Source of the DNA: Curvibacter soli
GTDB lineage: Bacteria > Pseudomonadota > Gammaproteobacteria > Burkholderiales > Burkholderiaceae_C
Direction: 5' to 3'
Length of the DNA stretch: 32,273 nucleotides
Assembly (NCBI RefSeq): GCF_029211125.1
Contig: NZ_JARGEN010000050.1
Location: 1 to 32,273, forward strand
The position numbers and the translations under genes were made by a program. Below are positions 1-10,285 of this stretch, piece by piece. Every line of letters starts with the position of its first letter. Position 1 is the stretch's first letter. The notes beneath the pieces were generated by a model. The model did not search any database. It was not told the origin of the DNA and saw nothing but the letters and a program-made list of their open reading frames with translations.

Positions 1-16
1 ATCCCACGTCCGGGCG

Positions 17-45
17 GGCCAGCATGTGGCGGCGTGCTGGCCTTT
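17..45 (+). terminator. Rho-independent-like terminator of a gene left of the window
   Basis: An 8-bp perfect stem (GGCCAGCA at 17-24 with TGCTGGCC at 35-42) encloses a 10-nt loop and is followed by TTTCTC. This is the usual shape of an intrinsic terminator for + strand transcription entering from outside the window. The T-run is short, so it may be weak. No gene for it is visible here. Confidence 0.5.
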
Positions 46-73
46 CTCATTCCTCACGGCGGTACACTATGAC

Positions 74-307
74 CCTGGAAACGGCAGTTGGATGCGTCTG
101 CCAGTGCCGTGATCGGGGTGCCAGGCAAGACGCGACGACGCGGCGGGCTCATGCCCGCAAGGAGGAGCAACGCCGCATGGCGCGCCGAGCGCGGTGCTGG
201 CAGGTGCATAGCGCGCTCACCCACGAGGTGAACCCCATCGAAGCCGGCAACGCTTGATTTCATGCGGCCTGGCAAGGGATACGAAGCGGTCAACTGCCGT
301 TTCCAGG
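74..307 (+). repeat. Dispersed 234-bp MITE-like repeat, full copy 1
   Basis: The copy is bounded by 17-bp perfect terminal inverted repeats, CCTGGAAACGGCAGTTG at 74-90 and its reverse complement at 291-307. It matches the other full copy (28257-28490, opposite orientation) at the same length with roughly 95% identity by eye. Inside, a second pair of imperfect inverted arms lies near 91-111 and 190-209. No transposase is encoded, so this is a non-autonomous element. It contains AAGGAGGAG (about 160-168) followed 9 nt later by an ATG and a short reading frame that stops early in this copy. It lies about 80 bp beyond the 3' end of the 5-oxoprolinase gene. Confidence 0.85.
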
Positions 308-386
308 TTCAAAATTCATGGGGCCGGAGCAATAGAACACTGCCCGGAAAGCACAGCCCCCCGAAACGAAGACGCTGCGCCAGGCA

Positions 387-4028
<3,642 letters not shown>

Positions 4029-4064
4029 GGTTTGATGGTGCGGGGCACTGCTGTCCGGTTAAGA

Positions 4065-4195
4065 CTGGAAACGGCAGTTGGATGCGCCTGCCGGTGCCGT
4101 GATCGGAGTACCAGGCAAGACGCGACGACGCGGCGGCCTACCGCCCGCAAGGAGTAGCAACGCCGCATGGCGCGCCGAGCGCGGTGCTGGCAGGT
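4065..4195 (+). repeat. Dispersed repeat, left half only (copy 2)
   Basis: The segment starts with CTGGAAACGGCAGTTG and follows copy 1 base for base in register (offset 3990) until GCTGGCAGGT, corresponding to copy 1 positions 75-205. It then switches abruptly to unrelated sequence. The right 103 bp and the second terminal repeat are missing. It lies between the 5-oxoprolinase start and a truncated exported-protein gene, so it marks a deletion or rearrangement point. Confidence 0.8.
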
Positions 4196-4318
4196 CACAT
4201 GGGTCGGGCACGATGAACGGCAGAGCGTCCATGCTGCGGATGGAATCGCCGCCGCCGGCAGCAGCGCAACGGCTGCCGCGGCAAGGCGGCGGCGGCGGGA
4301 AATGCGGGCTTCTGTCAT
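4196..4318 (-). pseudogene. 5' stub of an exported, possibly Bug/TctC-type solute-binding protein
   Basis: Reading leftward from an ATG at 4318 with a good ribosome site (AAAGGAG a few bases upstream), the first 30 or so residues form a signal peptide: an arginine run (SRRRRL) and a hydrophobic alanine-rich core ending near PSAAW. After the predicted cleavage site the frame becomes unconvincing. A neighbouring frame reads LPFIVPDP, which resembles the IVPxxPGG start of mature Bug (tripartite tricarboxylate) receptors and would imply a small indel. All homology stops where repeat copy 2 begins at 4195. The stub lies 53 bp after the MarR-type regulator in the same direction, as expected for a former regulator-receptor-5-oxoprolinase operon whose middle gene has been lost. 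The Bug assignment is tentative; the signal peptide is clear. Confidence 0.5.
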
Positions 4319-4371
4319 GTCGGCTCCTTTGCAACGGCCTGTGGGAAAAAGCACATGAAGCTCTCCGGCGA

Positions 4372-4935
4372 TCAGGAAAACGCCAGCGAAGCCGCCGCGC
4401 GCGCCGCCTGGTCGTACACGCCAGACAACATGCGCAGCAGCCGCGCCAGTTCGCCGATGTCGCGGTTGAGGCTGTCGTCCGCCTTGAGGGCGCCGATCAG
4501 GCACTGCTCGCGCACTTCGCGGTAGCGCGCCACGTAGGACTGGCCTTCCTCCGTGGCGGCGTAGGTCACTTCCTTGCCGTTCTTGCTGGAGACCACGACG
4601 CCCATGTTCTGCAGTTTCTTGAGCGAGTAGTTGATGAGGTGGGTGTCTTCCACGTTCATGATGAAGCAAATGTCGGCCAGCCGCTTGTCCCGCGCGCGGT
4701 GCGTGACGTGGTGCAGCACCAGCACGTCGAGCGGCGTGAGGTCCTTGAGCCCCGCCGCACTCATGCAGTGCATCACCCAGCGGTGGAAGGCATTGCCCGC
4801 CACGATGAGTCCGAATTCGAATTCGCTCATTTCCACGCTGCGCGTGGATACCAGATGGGCCGAGGACACGATGGGCCGCCCGGGCGCAGCCTCACGCGGC
4901 GCGGGGGCAGAAGCGGGAGCGGACTTGCGCACCAT
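4372..4935 (-). CDS. MarR-like winged-helix transcriptional regulator
   Basis: This is a 187-residue protein with a proline/alanine-rich N-terminal tail of about 35 residues. A MarR-type winged-helix core follows: LTPLDVLVLHHVTHRARDK leads into the recognition helix region around ICFIMNVEDTHLINYSLKKL, and the wing around VVVSSKNGKEVTYAATEEG. The C-terminal helices probably dimerise. It resembles the predicted MarR/HTH regulators of COG5631. The ATG at 4935 follows a GAGGTG site. It is transcribed away from the TRAP genes, and a 24-bp palindrome overlaps its own predicted -35 box. I infer that it autoregulates and controls the TRAP operon and 5-oxoprolinase. The inducer is not visible from sequence. 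Confidence 0.85.
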   Translation of the reverse strand: MVRKSAPASAPAPREAAPGRPIVSSAHLVSTRSVEMSEFEFGLIVAGNAFHRWVMHCMSAAGLKDLTPLDVLVLHHVTHRARDKRLADICFIMNVEDTHLINYSLKKLQNMGVVVSSKNGKEVTYAATEEGQSYVARYREVREQCLIGALKADDSLNRDIGELARLLRMLSGVYDQAARAAASLAFS

Positions 4936-4975
4936 GGCGGCACCTCATCATTGGCATTGATATTGCATGTGGCGA

Positions 4976-5005
4976 ATTCTATGGGTATCACCAATAATTT
5001 GTCGA
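4976..5005 (-). promoter_or_regulatory. Sigma70-type promoter of the MarR-like regulator
   Basis: On the minus strand TCGACA (5000-5005, one mismatch to TTGACA) and TAGAAT (4976-4981, one mismatch to TATAAT) are separated by 18 bp. Transcription would begin about 35 bp before the regulator's ATG. The -35 box sits in the centre of the 24-bp palindrome, so a bound dimer would block it. Confidence 0.55.
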
Positions 5006-5015
5006 CAAATTATTG
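4992..5015. promoter_or_regulatory. 24-bp perfect palindromic operator in the divergent promoter region
   Basis: A perfect palindrome with core TTTGTCGACAAA and flanking AATA/TATT arms spans 4992-5015. It is the AT-rich centre of an otherwise GC-rich 167-bp divergent intergenic region, 57 bp from the regulator start and 88 bp from the first TRAP gene. The length and symmetry suit a MarR-family dimer. Binding by the adjacent regulator is inferred from position. Confidence 0.7.
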
Positions 5016-5102
5016 TCGTTTAGAGAAAACGCCTATCGCTGCAACCGGCCGGCGGGCGCTACATTACCAATCCATCAACCCCCTTCAACCCAAGGAGTTT
5101 TC

Positions 5103-6077
5103 ATGAAACGCCGCATGTTTTCGCTGACCGCCATCGCTCTGACGCTCGCCGCCGGCGGGGCCCATGCCCAGACGAAATGGGATCTTCCATCGGCCTACCA
5201 GCCCACCGATTTCCATGTGGAGAACCTGAACCTCTTCGCACAGGACGTGGACAAGGCCACCGCCGGCAAGCTGAAGATCACCGTGCACATCAACAGCTCG
5301 CTGTTCAAGGCCCCCGAGATCAAGCGCGCCGTGCAGGGCAACCAGGCCCAGATCGGCGAAATCCTGCTGGCCAACTTCCAGAACGAATGGCAGATCTTCG
5401 GCGTCGATGGCCTCCCCTTCGTGGCCACGAGCTACGACGCGGCCTGGAAGCTCTACCAGGCACAAAAGCCCTTCCTGGAGAAAAAACTCTCCGAGCAAGG
5501 CATGACGCTGCTCTATACCGTGCCGTGGCCGCCGCAGGGGCTCTACAGCAAGAACCCGGTGGCCAAGGTGGAAGACCTCAAGGGCTCGAAGTGGCGCGCA
5601 TACAGCCCCGCCACCGCCCGCATCGCCGAGCTGGTGGGCGCGCAGCCGGTGACCGTGCAGTCCGCCGAGCTGTCGCAGGCCATGGCAACGGGCGTGGTGG
5701 AAAGCTTCATGACATCGGGCGCGACGGGCTACGCGACCAAGACCTACGAGTACATCAAGAACTTCTACGACACCCAGGCCTGGCTGCCCAAGAACGCCAT
5801 CATCGTGAACAACAAGGCGTTCGCCGCCCTGTCCAAGGACGAACAGGCCGCCGTGCTCAAGGCCGCCGCCAGCGCGGAATCGCGCGGCTGGGCCATGTCC
5901 AAGCAGAAGACCAAGGACTACACCGACCTGCTCCAGAAAAATGGCATGCGCATCCTGGAGCCTTCTGCACAATTGAAGGCCGGATTCGCAAAGGTGGGCG
6001 ACACGATGCTCAAGGAATGGATCGAGAAAGCCGGCCCCGACGGCAAGGCGCTCATCGACGCCTACAGGAAGCCCTGA
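5103..6077 (+). CDS. TRAP transporter substrate-binding protein (DctP family)
   Basis: This 324-residue periplasmic receptor has a Sec signal peptide (MKRRMFSLTAIALTLAAGG..AHA, cleavage after about residue 22). The DctP fold is recognisable: a QIGEILLANF segment, the LKGSKWRAYSP motif with the conserved substrate-carboxylate arginine (about R165), and the AELSQAMATGVVESF segment that matches the family's ExxxALQTGxxD stretch. The start at 5103 is chosen because AAGGAG lies 5 nt upstream and the signal peptide begins there; a longer in-frame extension has no such support. It is first in a TRAP operon with the two membrane subunits. Bordetella pertussis TRAP receptors DctP6/DctP7 were crystallised with pyroglutamate, so pyroglutamate is a reasonable ligand next to a 5-oxoprolinase. 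That ligand is an inference. Confidence 0.9.
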   Translation: MKRRMFSLTAIALTLAAGGAHAQTKWDLPSAYQPTDFHVENLNLFAQDVDKATAGKLKITVHINSSLFKAPEIKRAVQGNQAQIGEILLANFQNEWQIFGVDGLPFVATSYDAAWKLYQAQKPFLEKKLSEQGMTLLYTVPWPPQGLYSKNPVAKVEDLKGSKWRAYSPATARIAELVGAQPVTVQSAELSQAMATGVVESFMTSGATGYATKTYEYIKNFYDTQAWLPKNAIIVNNKAFAALSKDEQAAVLKAAASAESRGWAMSKQKTKDYTDLLQKNGMRILEPSAQLKAGFAKVGDTMLKEWIEKAGPDGKALIDAYRKP

Positions 6078-6098
6078 GCATCCTGCACCACCGGCAAC

Positions 6099-6608
6099 AT
6101 GCGTCGCATCCTCGACTGCCTCTATGACGGCGCCGCTGCCCTGGCGGCGCTGTGCATGGTGGGGCTGCTCATCGCGGTACTGACCTCCATCGCCAGCCGC
6201 CAGCTCGGCGTCAACGTGCCCGGCATCGATTCCTACGCGGGCTACCTCATGGCCGCGTCCGGCTTCCTGGCGCTGGCCAGCACGCTCAAGCGGGGCGAAC
6301 ACATCCGCGTCACGCTGATCCTGGGACACCTGAAGGGCGCGGCGCACCGCCGGCTGGAGCTGGCGGCGCTGTTCATCGCGCTGCTGCTGTCCCTGCTGTT
6401 CGCGTGGTACAGCGTGCGTCTGGTGTGGCAGTCGTATGACTTCCACGACATCTCGACCAACAACGACGCCACGCCGCTCTGGCTCCCGCAGCTCAGCATG
6501 GCCATCGGCGCCGTGATCTTCGCCATTGCCTTCATCGACGAGTTCGCGCTCGAACTCGCCGGCAAACGCCGGCAGCGCGACGACGGCGAACTGCTGCGCA
6601 CCGAATAA
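6099..6608 (+). CDS. TRAP transporter small membrane subunit (DctQ family)
   Basis: This 169-residue protein has four predicted transmembrane helices: about residues 12-34, a second around GYLMAASGFLALASTL, a third around LELAALFIALLLSLLFAW, and a fourth around SMAIGAVIFAIAFIDEF. This is the standard DctQ layout, with the usual KRGEHIRV loop after helix 2. It starts 21 bp after the receptor gene. With the large subunit it forms the sodium-coupled inner-membrane transporter. The ribosome site is weak, so translation probably follows that of the receptor. Confidence 0.88.
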   Translation: MRRILDCLYDGAAALAALCMVGLLIAVLTSIASRQLGVNVPGIDSYAGYLMAASGFLALASTLKRGEHIRVTLILGHLKGAAHRRLELAALFIALLLSLLFAWYSVRLVWQSYDFHDISTNNDATPLWLPQLSMAIGAVIFAIAFIDEFALELAGKRRQRDDGELLRTE

Positions 6609-6644
6609 CGTCCAAGTCACGACACGCCACAGCACACACACACC

Positions 6645-7946
6645 ATGAACGACATCGCCATCATGTCGCTGCTGATCGTCACGCTGTTCCTGATCCTGGG
6701 CAGCGGCGTCTGGATCGGCCTCGCGCTCTCGGGCGTGGCCTGGATCGGCATGCAGCTTTTCTCATCGCGCCCGGCGGGCGATGCCATGGCGGTCACGATC
6801 TGGGGCTCGTCCTCGGGCTGGACGCTGACGGCGCTGCCGCTGTTCCTGTGGATGGGCGAGATCCTGTTTCGCACCAAGCTGTCGCAGGACATGTTCAAGG
6901 GGCTCGCCCCCTGGATGCAGCGCCTGCCGGGCCGCCTGCTGCACACCAACGTCATCGGCTGCGCGATCTTCGCCGCCGTGTCGGGGTCGAGCGCCGCCAC
7001 CTGCGCCACCATCGGCAAGATGACGCTGCCCGAGCTGAAGCAGCGCGGCTACCCCGACGACATGGTCATCGGCACATTGGCGGGCGCCGGCACGCTGGGG
7101 CTGCTGATACCGCCGTCGATCATCATGATCGTCTACGGCGTCAGCGCCGACGTGTCGATATCGCACCTGTTCATCGCGGGCATCCTGCCGGGCATCCTGC
7201 TGGCGCTGCTGTTTTCCGGCTACATCGCCGTATGGGCGCTGCGCCACCCCGACCAGATCCCGCCCGCCGATACGCAGATGACGTTCATGCAGAAGCTCAA
7301 GGAGTCGAGCAGCCTGATCCCCGTGGTGCTGCTGATCGCCGCGGTGCTGGGCTCCATCTACACGGGCTTCGCCACCGCGACCGAGGCCGCCGCCGTGGGC
7401 GTGGTCGGCTCGCTGCTGCTCGCGGGCCTGCAGCGCTCCATGAACTGGCAGACGTTCAAGGAATCCCTGCTCGGCGCCACGCGGCTCTACTGCATGATGG
7501 CGCTGATCCTGGCCGGCGCCGCCTTCCTCACGCTGGCCATGGGCTACCTGGGCCTGCCCCGGCACCTGGCGGAATGGATCGGCTCACTGGGGCTGTCGCA
7601 GTTCCAGCTCATCGTGATCCTGGCCATCTTCTTCATCATCCTGGGCTGCTTCCTCGACGGCATCTCGATGGTGGTGCTGACCATGGGCGTCATCATGCCC
7701 ACCGTCACGGCGGCGGGCATCGACCCGGTGTGGTTCGGCATCTTCGTCGTGTTCGTGGTCGAGATGGCGCAGATCACGCCGCCCGTGGGCTTCAACCTGT
7801 TCGTGCTGCAAGGGATGACGGGGCGCCAGTTGCCCTACATCGCCCGCGTGGCCCTGCCGATGTTCTTGCTCATGGTGGCGGGCGTGCTGATCATCTACTT
7901 CGTGCCGGGCCTGGCCACGTGGCTGCCCCTGCACATGAAGCTGTAG
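6645..7946 (+). CDS. TRAP transporter large membrane subunit (DctM family)
   Basis: This 433-residue protein has about twelve hydrophobic segments. DctM hallmarks are the VSGSSAATCATIGKMTLPELKQRGY segment near residues 120-145, the LGLLIPPSIIMIVYG stretch and the C-terminal EMAQITPPVGFNLFVLQ motif. It is the transport subunit that moves the receptor's ligand with sodium. The 36-bp gap from the DctQ gene contains a short CA run and no clear Shine-Dalgarno sequence. Length is normal for the family. Confidence 0.92.
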   Translation: MNDIAIMSLLIVTLFLILGSGVWIGLALSGVAWIGMQLFSSRPAGDAMAVTIWGSSSGWTLTALPLFLWMGEILFRTKLSQDMFKGLAPWMQRLPGRLLHTNVIGCAIFAAVSGSSAATCATIGKMTLPELKQRGYPDDMVIGTLAGAGTLGLLIPPSIIMIVYGVSADVSISHLFIAGILPGILLALLFSGYIAVWALRHPDQIPPADTQMTFMQKLKESSSLIPVVLLIAAVLGSIYTGFATATEAAAVGVVGSLLLAGLQRSMNWQTFKESLLGATRLYCMMALILAGAAFLTLAMGYLGLPRHLAEWIGSLGLSQFQLIVILAIFFIILGCFLDGISMVVLTMGVIMPTVTAAGIDPVWFGIFVVFVVEMAQITPPVGFNLFVLQGMTGRQLPYIARVALPMFLLMVAGVLIIYFVPGLATWLPLHMKL

Positions 7947-7959
7947 CCCCGGCGGCCGC

Positions 7960-8349
7960 ATGCCGAGCATCGCCGCCATCTGCGCCGGAGCCTCCATCGG
8001 CGCGCTGCTGCGCTGGCGCCTGGGCCTGTGGCTCAACACCCACGGCATCCTGCCGTGGGGCACGCTGGCGGCCAACCTCGCGGGCGGCTACCTCGTCGGG
8101 GTGGCGGTCGGCGTGTTCCAGGCCATGCCGCAGATCGACCCGGTATGGCGGCTCGCGCTCGTCACCGGCTTTCTGGGCGGACTGACGACGTTCTCCACGT
8201 TTTCCGCCGAGGTGGTCGGCATGCTGGCGCAGCAGCGCTATGGGCTGGCGTTCGGCACCCTGATGCTGCACGTCGCCGGCTCGCTGCTGCTGACGGTGGC
8301 GGGGCTGCACAGCGCATCCCTGGCCATGGGCGCCGCGCCGCCGGCCTGA
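7960..8349 (+). CDS. crcB: Fluoride channel CrcB/Fluc
   Basis: This 129-residue, four-helix membrane protein carries the family signatures: an early GALLRW, the GTLAANLAGGYLVG stretch with the conserved Asn (about residue 39), and GFLGGLTTFSTF at about 70-81 that forms the Phe-lined fluoride path. Dual-topology dimers export fluoride from the cytoplasm. The gene begins only 13 bp after the TRAP large subunit, so it is probably co-transcribed with it and is not under its own fluoride riboswitch, for which there is no room. A functional link to the TRAP cargo is not evident. Confidence 0.92.
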   Translation: MPSIAAICAGASIGALLRWRLGLWLNTHGILPWGTLAANLAGGYLVGVAVGVFQAMPQIDPVWRLALVTGFLGGLTTFSTFSAEVVGMLAQQRYGLAFGTLMLHVAGSLLLTVAGLHSASLAMGAAPPA

Positions 8350-8381
8350 ACTTTGCATTCCATTTTCCGGAACACAAACCC

Positions 8382-9986
8382 ATGCACAGCCTCGCCACGA
8401 CCGATACGCCCGCCGCGCCCATTGCCATGCCGGCCCCCGCCGCCGCGCGCACTCTGTCGGTCGGCACCAAGCTGGCCCTCGCCTTCGGCGTCCTGAGCCT
8501 GGCGGTGGCACTGGTCGGCGCGACGACCTGGTTCACCGGGCAGGCCACCATCACGCAGGCGCGCGCCCTGCTCGACGAGCAACTGCCCATCGAGCGCGCG
8601 GTGCGCGACTGGAAGGCCCAGTCCATCCTGCTGGGCGAACTTGCGCAGCGCGCGGCGGGCAGCAGCGACGTGTTTCCCATCGCCAACGAAATCCGCACCC
8701 AGATACAGCGCGACGACCAGATCGCCGCCGACATCCGCAAGCGCGTGGCCGCGTCCGCCTCGGCGGCGCAACTGGACAAAGACCTGCAAGCCGTGCTGTC
8801 GCGGCGCGATGCCTATGCCGCGCTGCGCGGCCAGCTCGTGCAGAACTCGCTCGAAGCCCGGATCATCACCCAGAAAGAGCTGGCCGACCATGCACAGGCG
8901 CTCAAGGACTACCACGCGCGCATCGACACGCTGCTGGCGCTTTCCGAAAGCACGGCGCGCACCGCCGCGCAGGACATGATGCAGCGCGCCCAACAGGCCC
9001 AGTGGATCAGCGCGGGCGCGGTGGGCGTGGTGGTGGCGCTCTCCATCCTGTTCGGCTGGCTGCTGCGGCGCTCCATCGTCGTGCCGCTCACGCAGGCGTC
9101 GGATGCGGCGGCGCGCGTGGCCGGCGGCGACCTGACCGTGCGCATCGACGCCACGCGCGGCGACGAAATCGGCACGCTGCTGCAGGCGCTCAACCGGATG
9201 GTGGACGCGCTGCACCGCGTGGTGTCGGAGGTGCGCGCCTCGGGCGACGCCATCCACCTGGCCAGCCGCGAGGTGGCGACCGGCAACCAGGACCTGAGCC
9301 AGCGCACCGAGCAGACCGCCAGCGCCCTGCAGCAGACCGCGTCGAGCATGGAGCAGCTCACCGGCATGGTCGCGCACAACGCGGACAACACGCGCCAGGC
9401 CGACCAACTGGCCGCCACCGCGTCGTCGTTCGCCGACAAGGGCGGCAGCGTGGTCCAGCAGGTCGTCGCCACGATGGAGGCCATCAACGCCAGCAGCCGC
9501 AAGATCGCCGAGATCGTGGGCCTGATCGACGGCATCGCGTTCCAGACCAACATCCTGGCGCTCAACGCCGCCGTGGAAGCCGCTCGCGCGGGCGAGCAGG
9601 GCCGCGGCTTCGCCGTGGTGGCGGGCGAGGTGCGCACGCTCGCCAAGCGCAGCGCCGATGCCGCGCGCGAGATCAGGCAGTTGATCCAGACCAGCGTGCA
9701 AAACGTGCAGGACGGCGCCACGCTGGCAGGCACGGCGGGCAGCGCGATGGACGACATCGTGGGCAGCGTGCAAAAGGTGTCGCGCATCATCGGCGAGATC
9801 AGCACGGCCACGCACGAGCAGTCGCAGTCCATCGGCCAGGTCAGCCAGGCGGTGGGCCAGCTCGACCGGATGACGCAGCAGAACGCCGCGCTCGTCGAGG
9901 AAAGCAGCGCCGCGGCGCAAAGCCTGACCGAACAGGCCGGGCGGCTGGCGCGTGCCGTGGGCGTATTCCATCTCGGCGGCGACTGA
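8382..9986 (+). CDS. Methyl-accepting chemotaxis protein
   Basis: This is a 534-residue transmembrane chemoreceptor. TM1 lies at about 31-51 and TM2 at about 207-228, flanking a periplasmic four-helix-bundle-like sensing domain of about 155 residues. A HAMP domain follows (VAGGDLTVRIDATRGDEIGTL). The cytoplasmic coiled coil has the conserved hairpin tip at about 380-416 (IAFQTNILALNAAVEAARAG, then GFAVVAGEVRTLAKRS). No C-terminal CheR/CheB pentapeptide (NWETF type) is present; it ends HLGGD. The first 24 residues are a proline/alanine-rich cytoplasmic tail. The ATG at 8382 is chosen because it directly precedes this tail; upstream in-frame sequence overlaps crcB. Its ligand may be related to the TRAP cargo, but only proximity suggests this. 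Confidence 0.9.
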   Translation: MHSLATTDTPAAPIAMPAPAAARTLSVGTKLALAFGVLSLAVALVGATTWFTGQATITQARALLDEQLPIERAVRDWKAQSILLGELAQRAAGSSDVFPIANEIRTQIQRDDQIAADIRKRVAASASAAQLDKDLQAVLSRRDAYAALRGQLVQNSLEARIITQKELADHAQALKDYHARIDTLLALSESTARTAAQDMMQRAQQAQWISAGAVGVVVALSILFGWLLRRSIVVPLTQASDAAARVAGGDLTVRIDATRGDEIGTLLQALNRMVDALHRVVSEVRASGDAIHLASREVATGNQDLSQRTEQTASALQQTASSMEQLTGMVAHNADNTRQADQLAATASSFADKGGSVVQQVVATMEAINASSRKIAEIVGLIDGIAFQTNILALNAAVEAARAGEQGRGFAVVAGEVRTLAKRSADAAREIRQLIQTSVQNVQDGATLAGTAGSAMDDIVGSVQKVSRIIGEISTATHEQSQSIGQVSQAVGQLDRMTQQNAALVEESSAAAQSLTEQAGRLARAVGVFHLGGD

Positions 9987-10005
9987 CCCGTTTACCTGCC
10001 TCCCG

Positions 10006-10030
10006 ATGCATACTCCCAGGGAGTATGCAT
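10006..10030. repeat. 25-bp near-perfect palindrome ATGCATACTCCC / GGGAGTATGCAT, with a third half-site
   Basis: Two perfect 12-bp arms flank a single A. A further copy of GGGAGTATGC lies at 10073-10082 after ATAGTATATAG. The stretch to about 10150 is unusually AT-rich for this window. The palindrome follows the chemoreceptor stop by about 20 bp and faces the 3' end of the TonB receptor gene, so it could act as a hairpin terminator. Its ATAC-pyrimidine/purine-GTAT layout also resembles CsoR/RcnR-type operators. The 9987-10285 interval holds this palindrome, repeat copy 3 and no convincing gene. Confidence 0.5.
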
Positions 10031-10152
10031 GTATTCCGCTTTATTTTATTGCGGTGGCGGATAGTATATAGGGGGAGTATGCTGGTTTTGCTTGTGTTTT
10101 TCGTTGTGTTTTGGCTGGTCGGGATGTGCGCCCGGCGGCGCACTCACTTAAA

Positions 10153-10255
10153 CCTGGAAACGGCAGTTGACCGCTTCGTATCCCTTGCCAGGCCGCATGA
10201 AATCGAGCGTTGACGGCTCCGATGGGGTTCACCTCATGGGTGAGCGCGCTATGCA
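10153..10255 (-). repeat. Dispersed repeat, right half only (copy 3)
   Basis: On the + strand this begins CCTGGAAACGGCAGTTG and continues like the reverse complement of copy 1 (positions 307 down to 205), ending at GCGCTATGCA. The remaining 131 bp are missing. Directly after the break, a TCCCTTGCCAGG string repeats a sequence found inside the element itself. The copy ends about 30 bp before the stop codon of the TonB receptor gene. Confidence 0.8.
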
Positions 10256-10285
10256 TCCCTTGCCAGGGTCATGGGCCTGGGAGGC

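Noticed and set aside
5021-5030. -10 box for the TRAP operon (TAGAGA) just after the palindrome
   Set aside because: Only three of six bases match consensus at acceptable spacing. A promoter must exist nearby, but I cannot place it.
6628-6644. CA-dinucleotide run before the TRAP large-subunit gene
   Set aside because: Short and imperfect; nothing suggests phase variation because the reading frame does not depend on it.
7947-7959. Fluoride riboswitch before crcB
   Set aside because: Only 13 bp separate crcB from the preceding gene, too short for the aptamer, and no candidate fold was seen in the coding sequence upstream.
10025-10213. Possible 62-codon membrane peptide (hydrophobic run MLVLLVFFVVFWLVG)
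   Set aside because: No ribosome site; it begins in the palindrome and ends inside repeat copy 3. Hydrophobicity follows from local T-richness.
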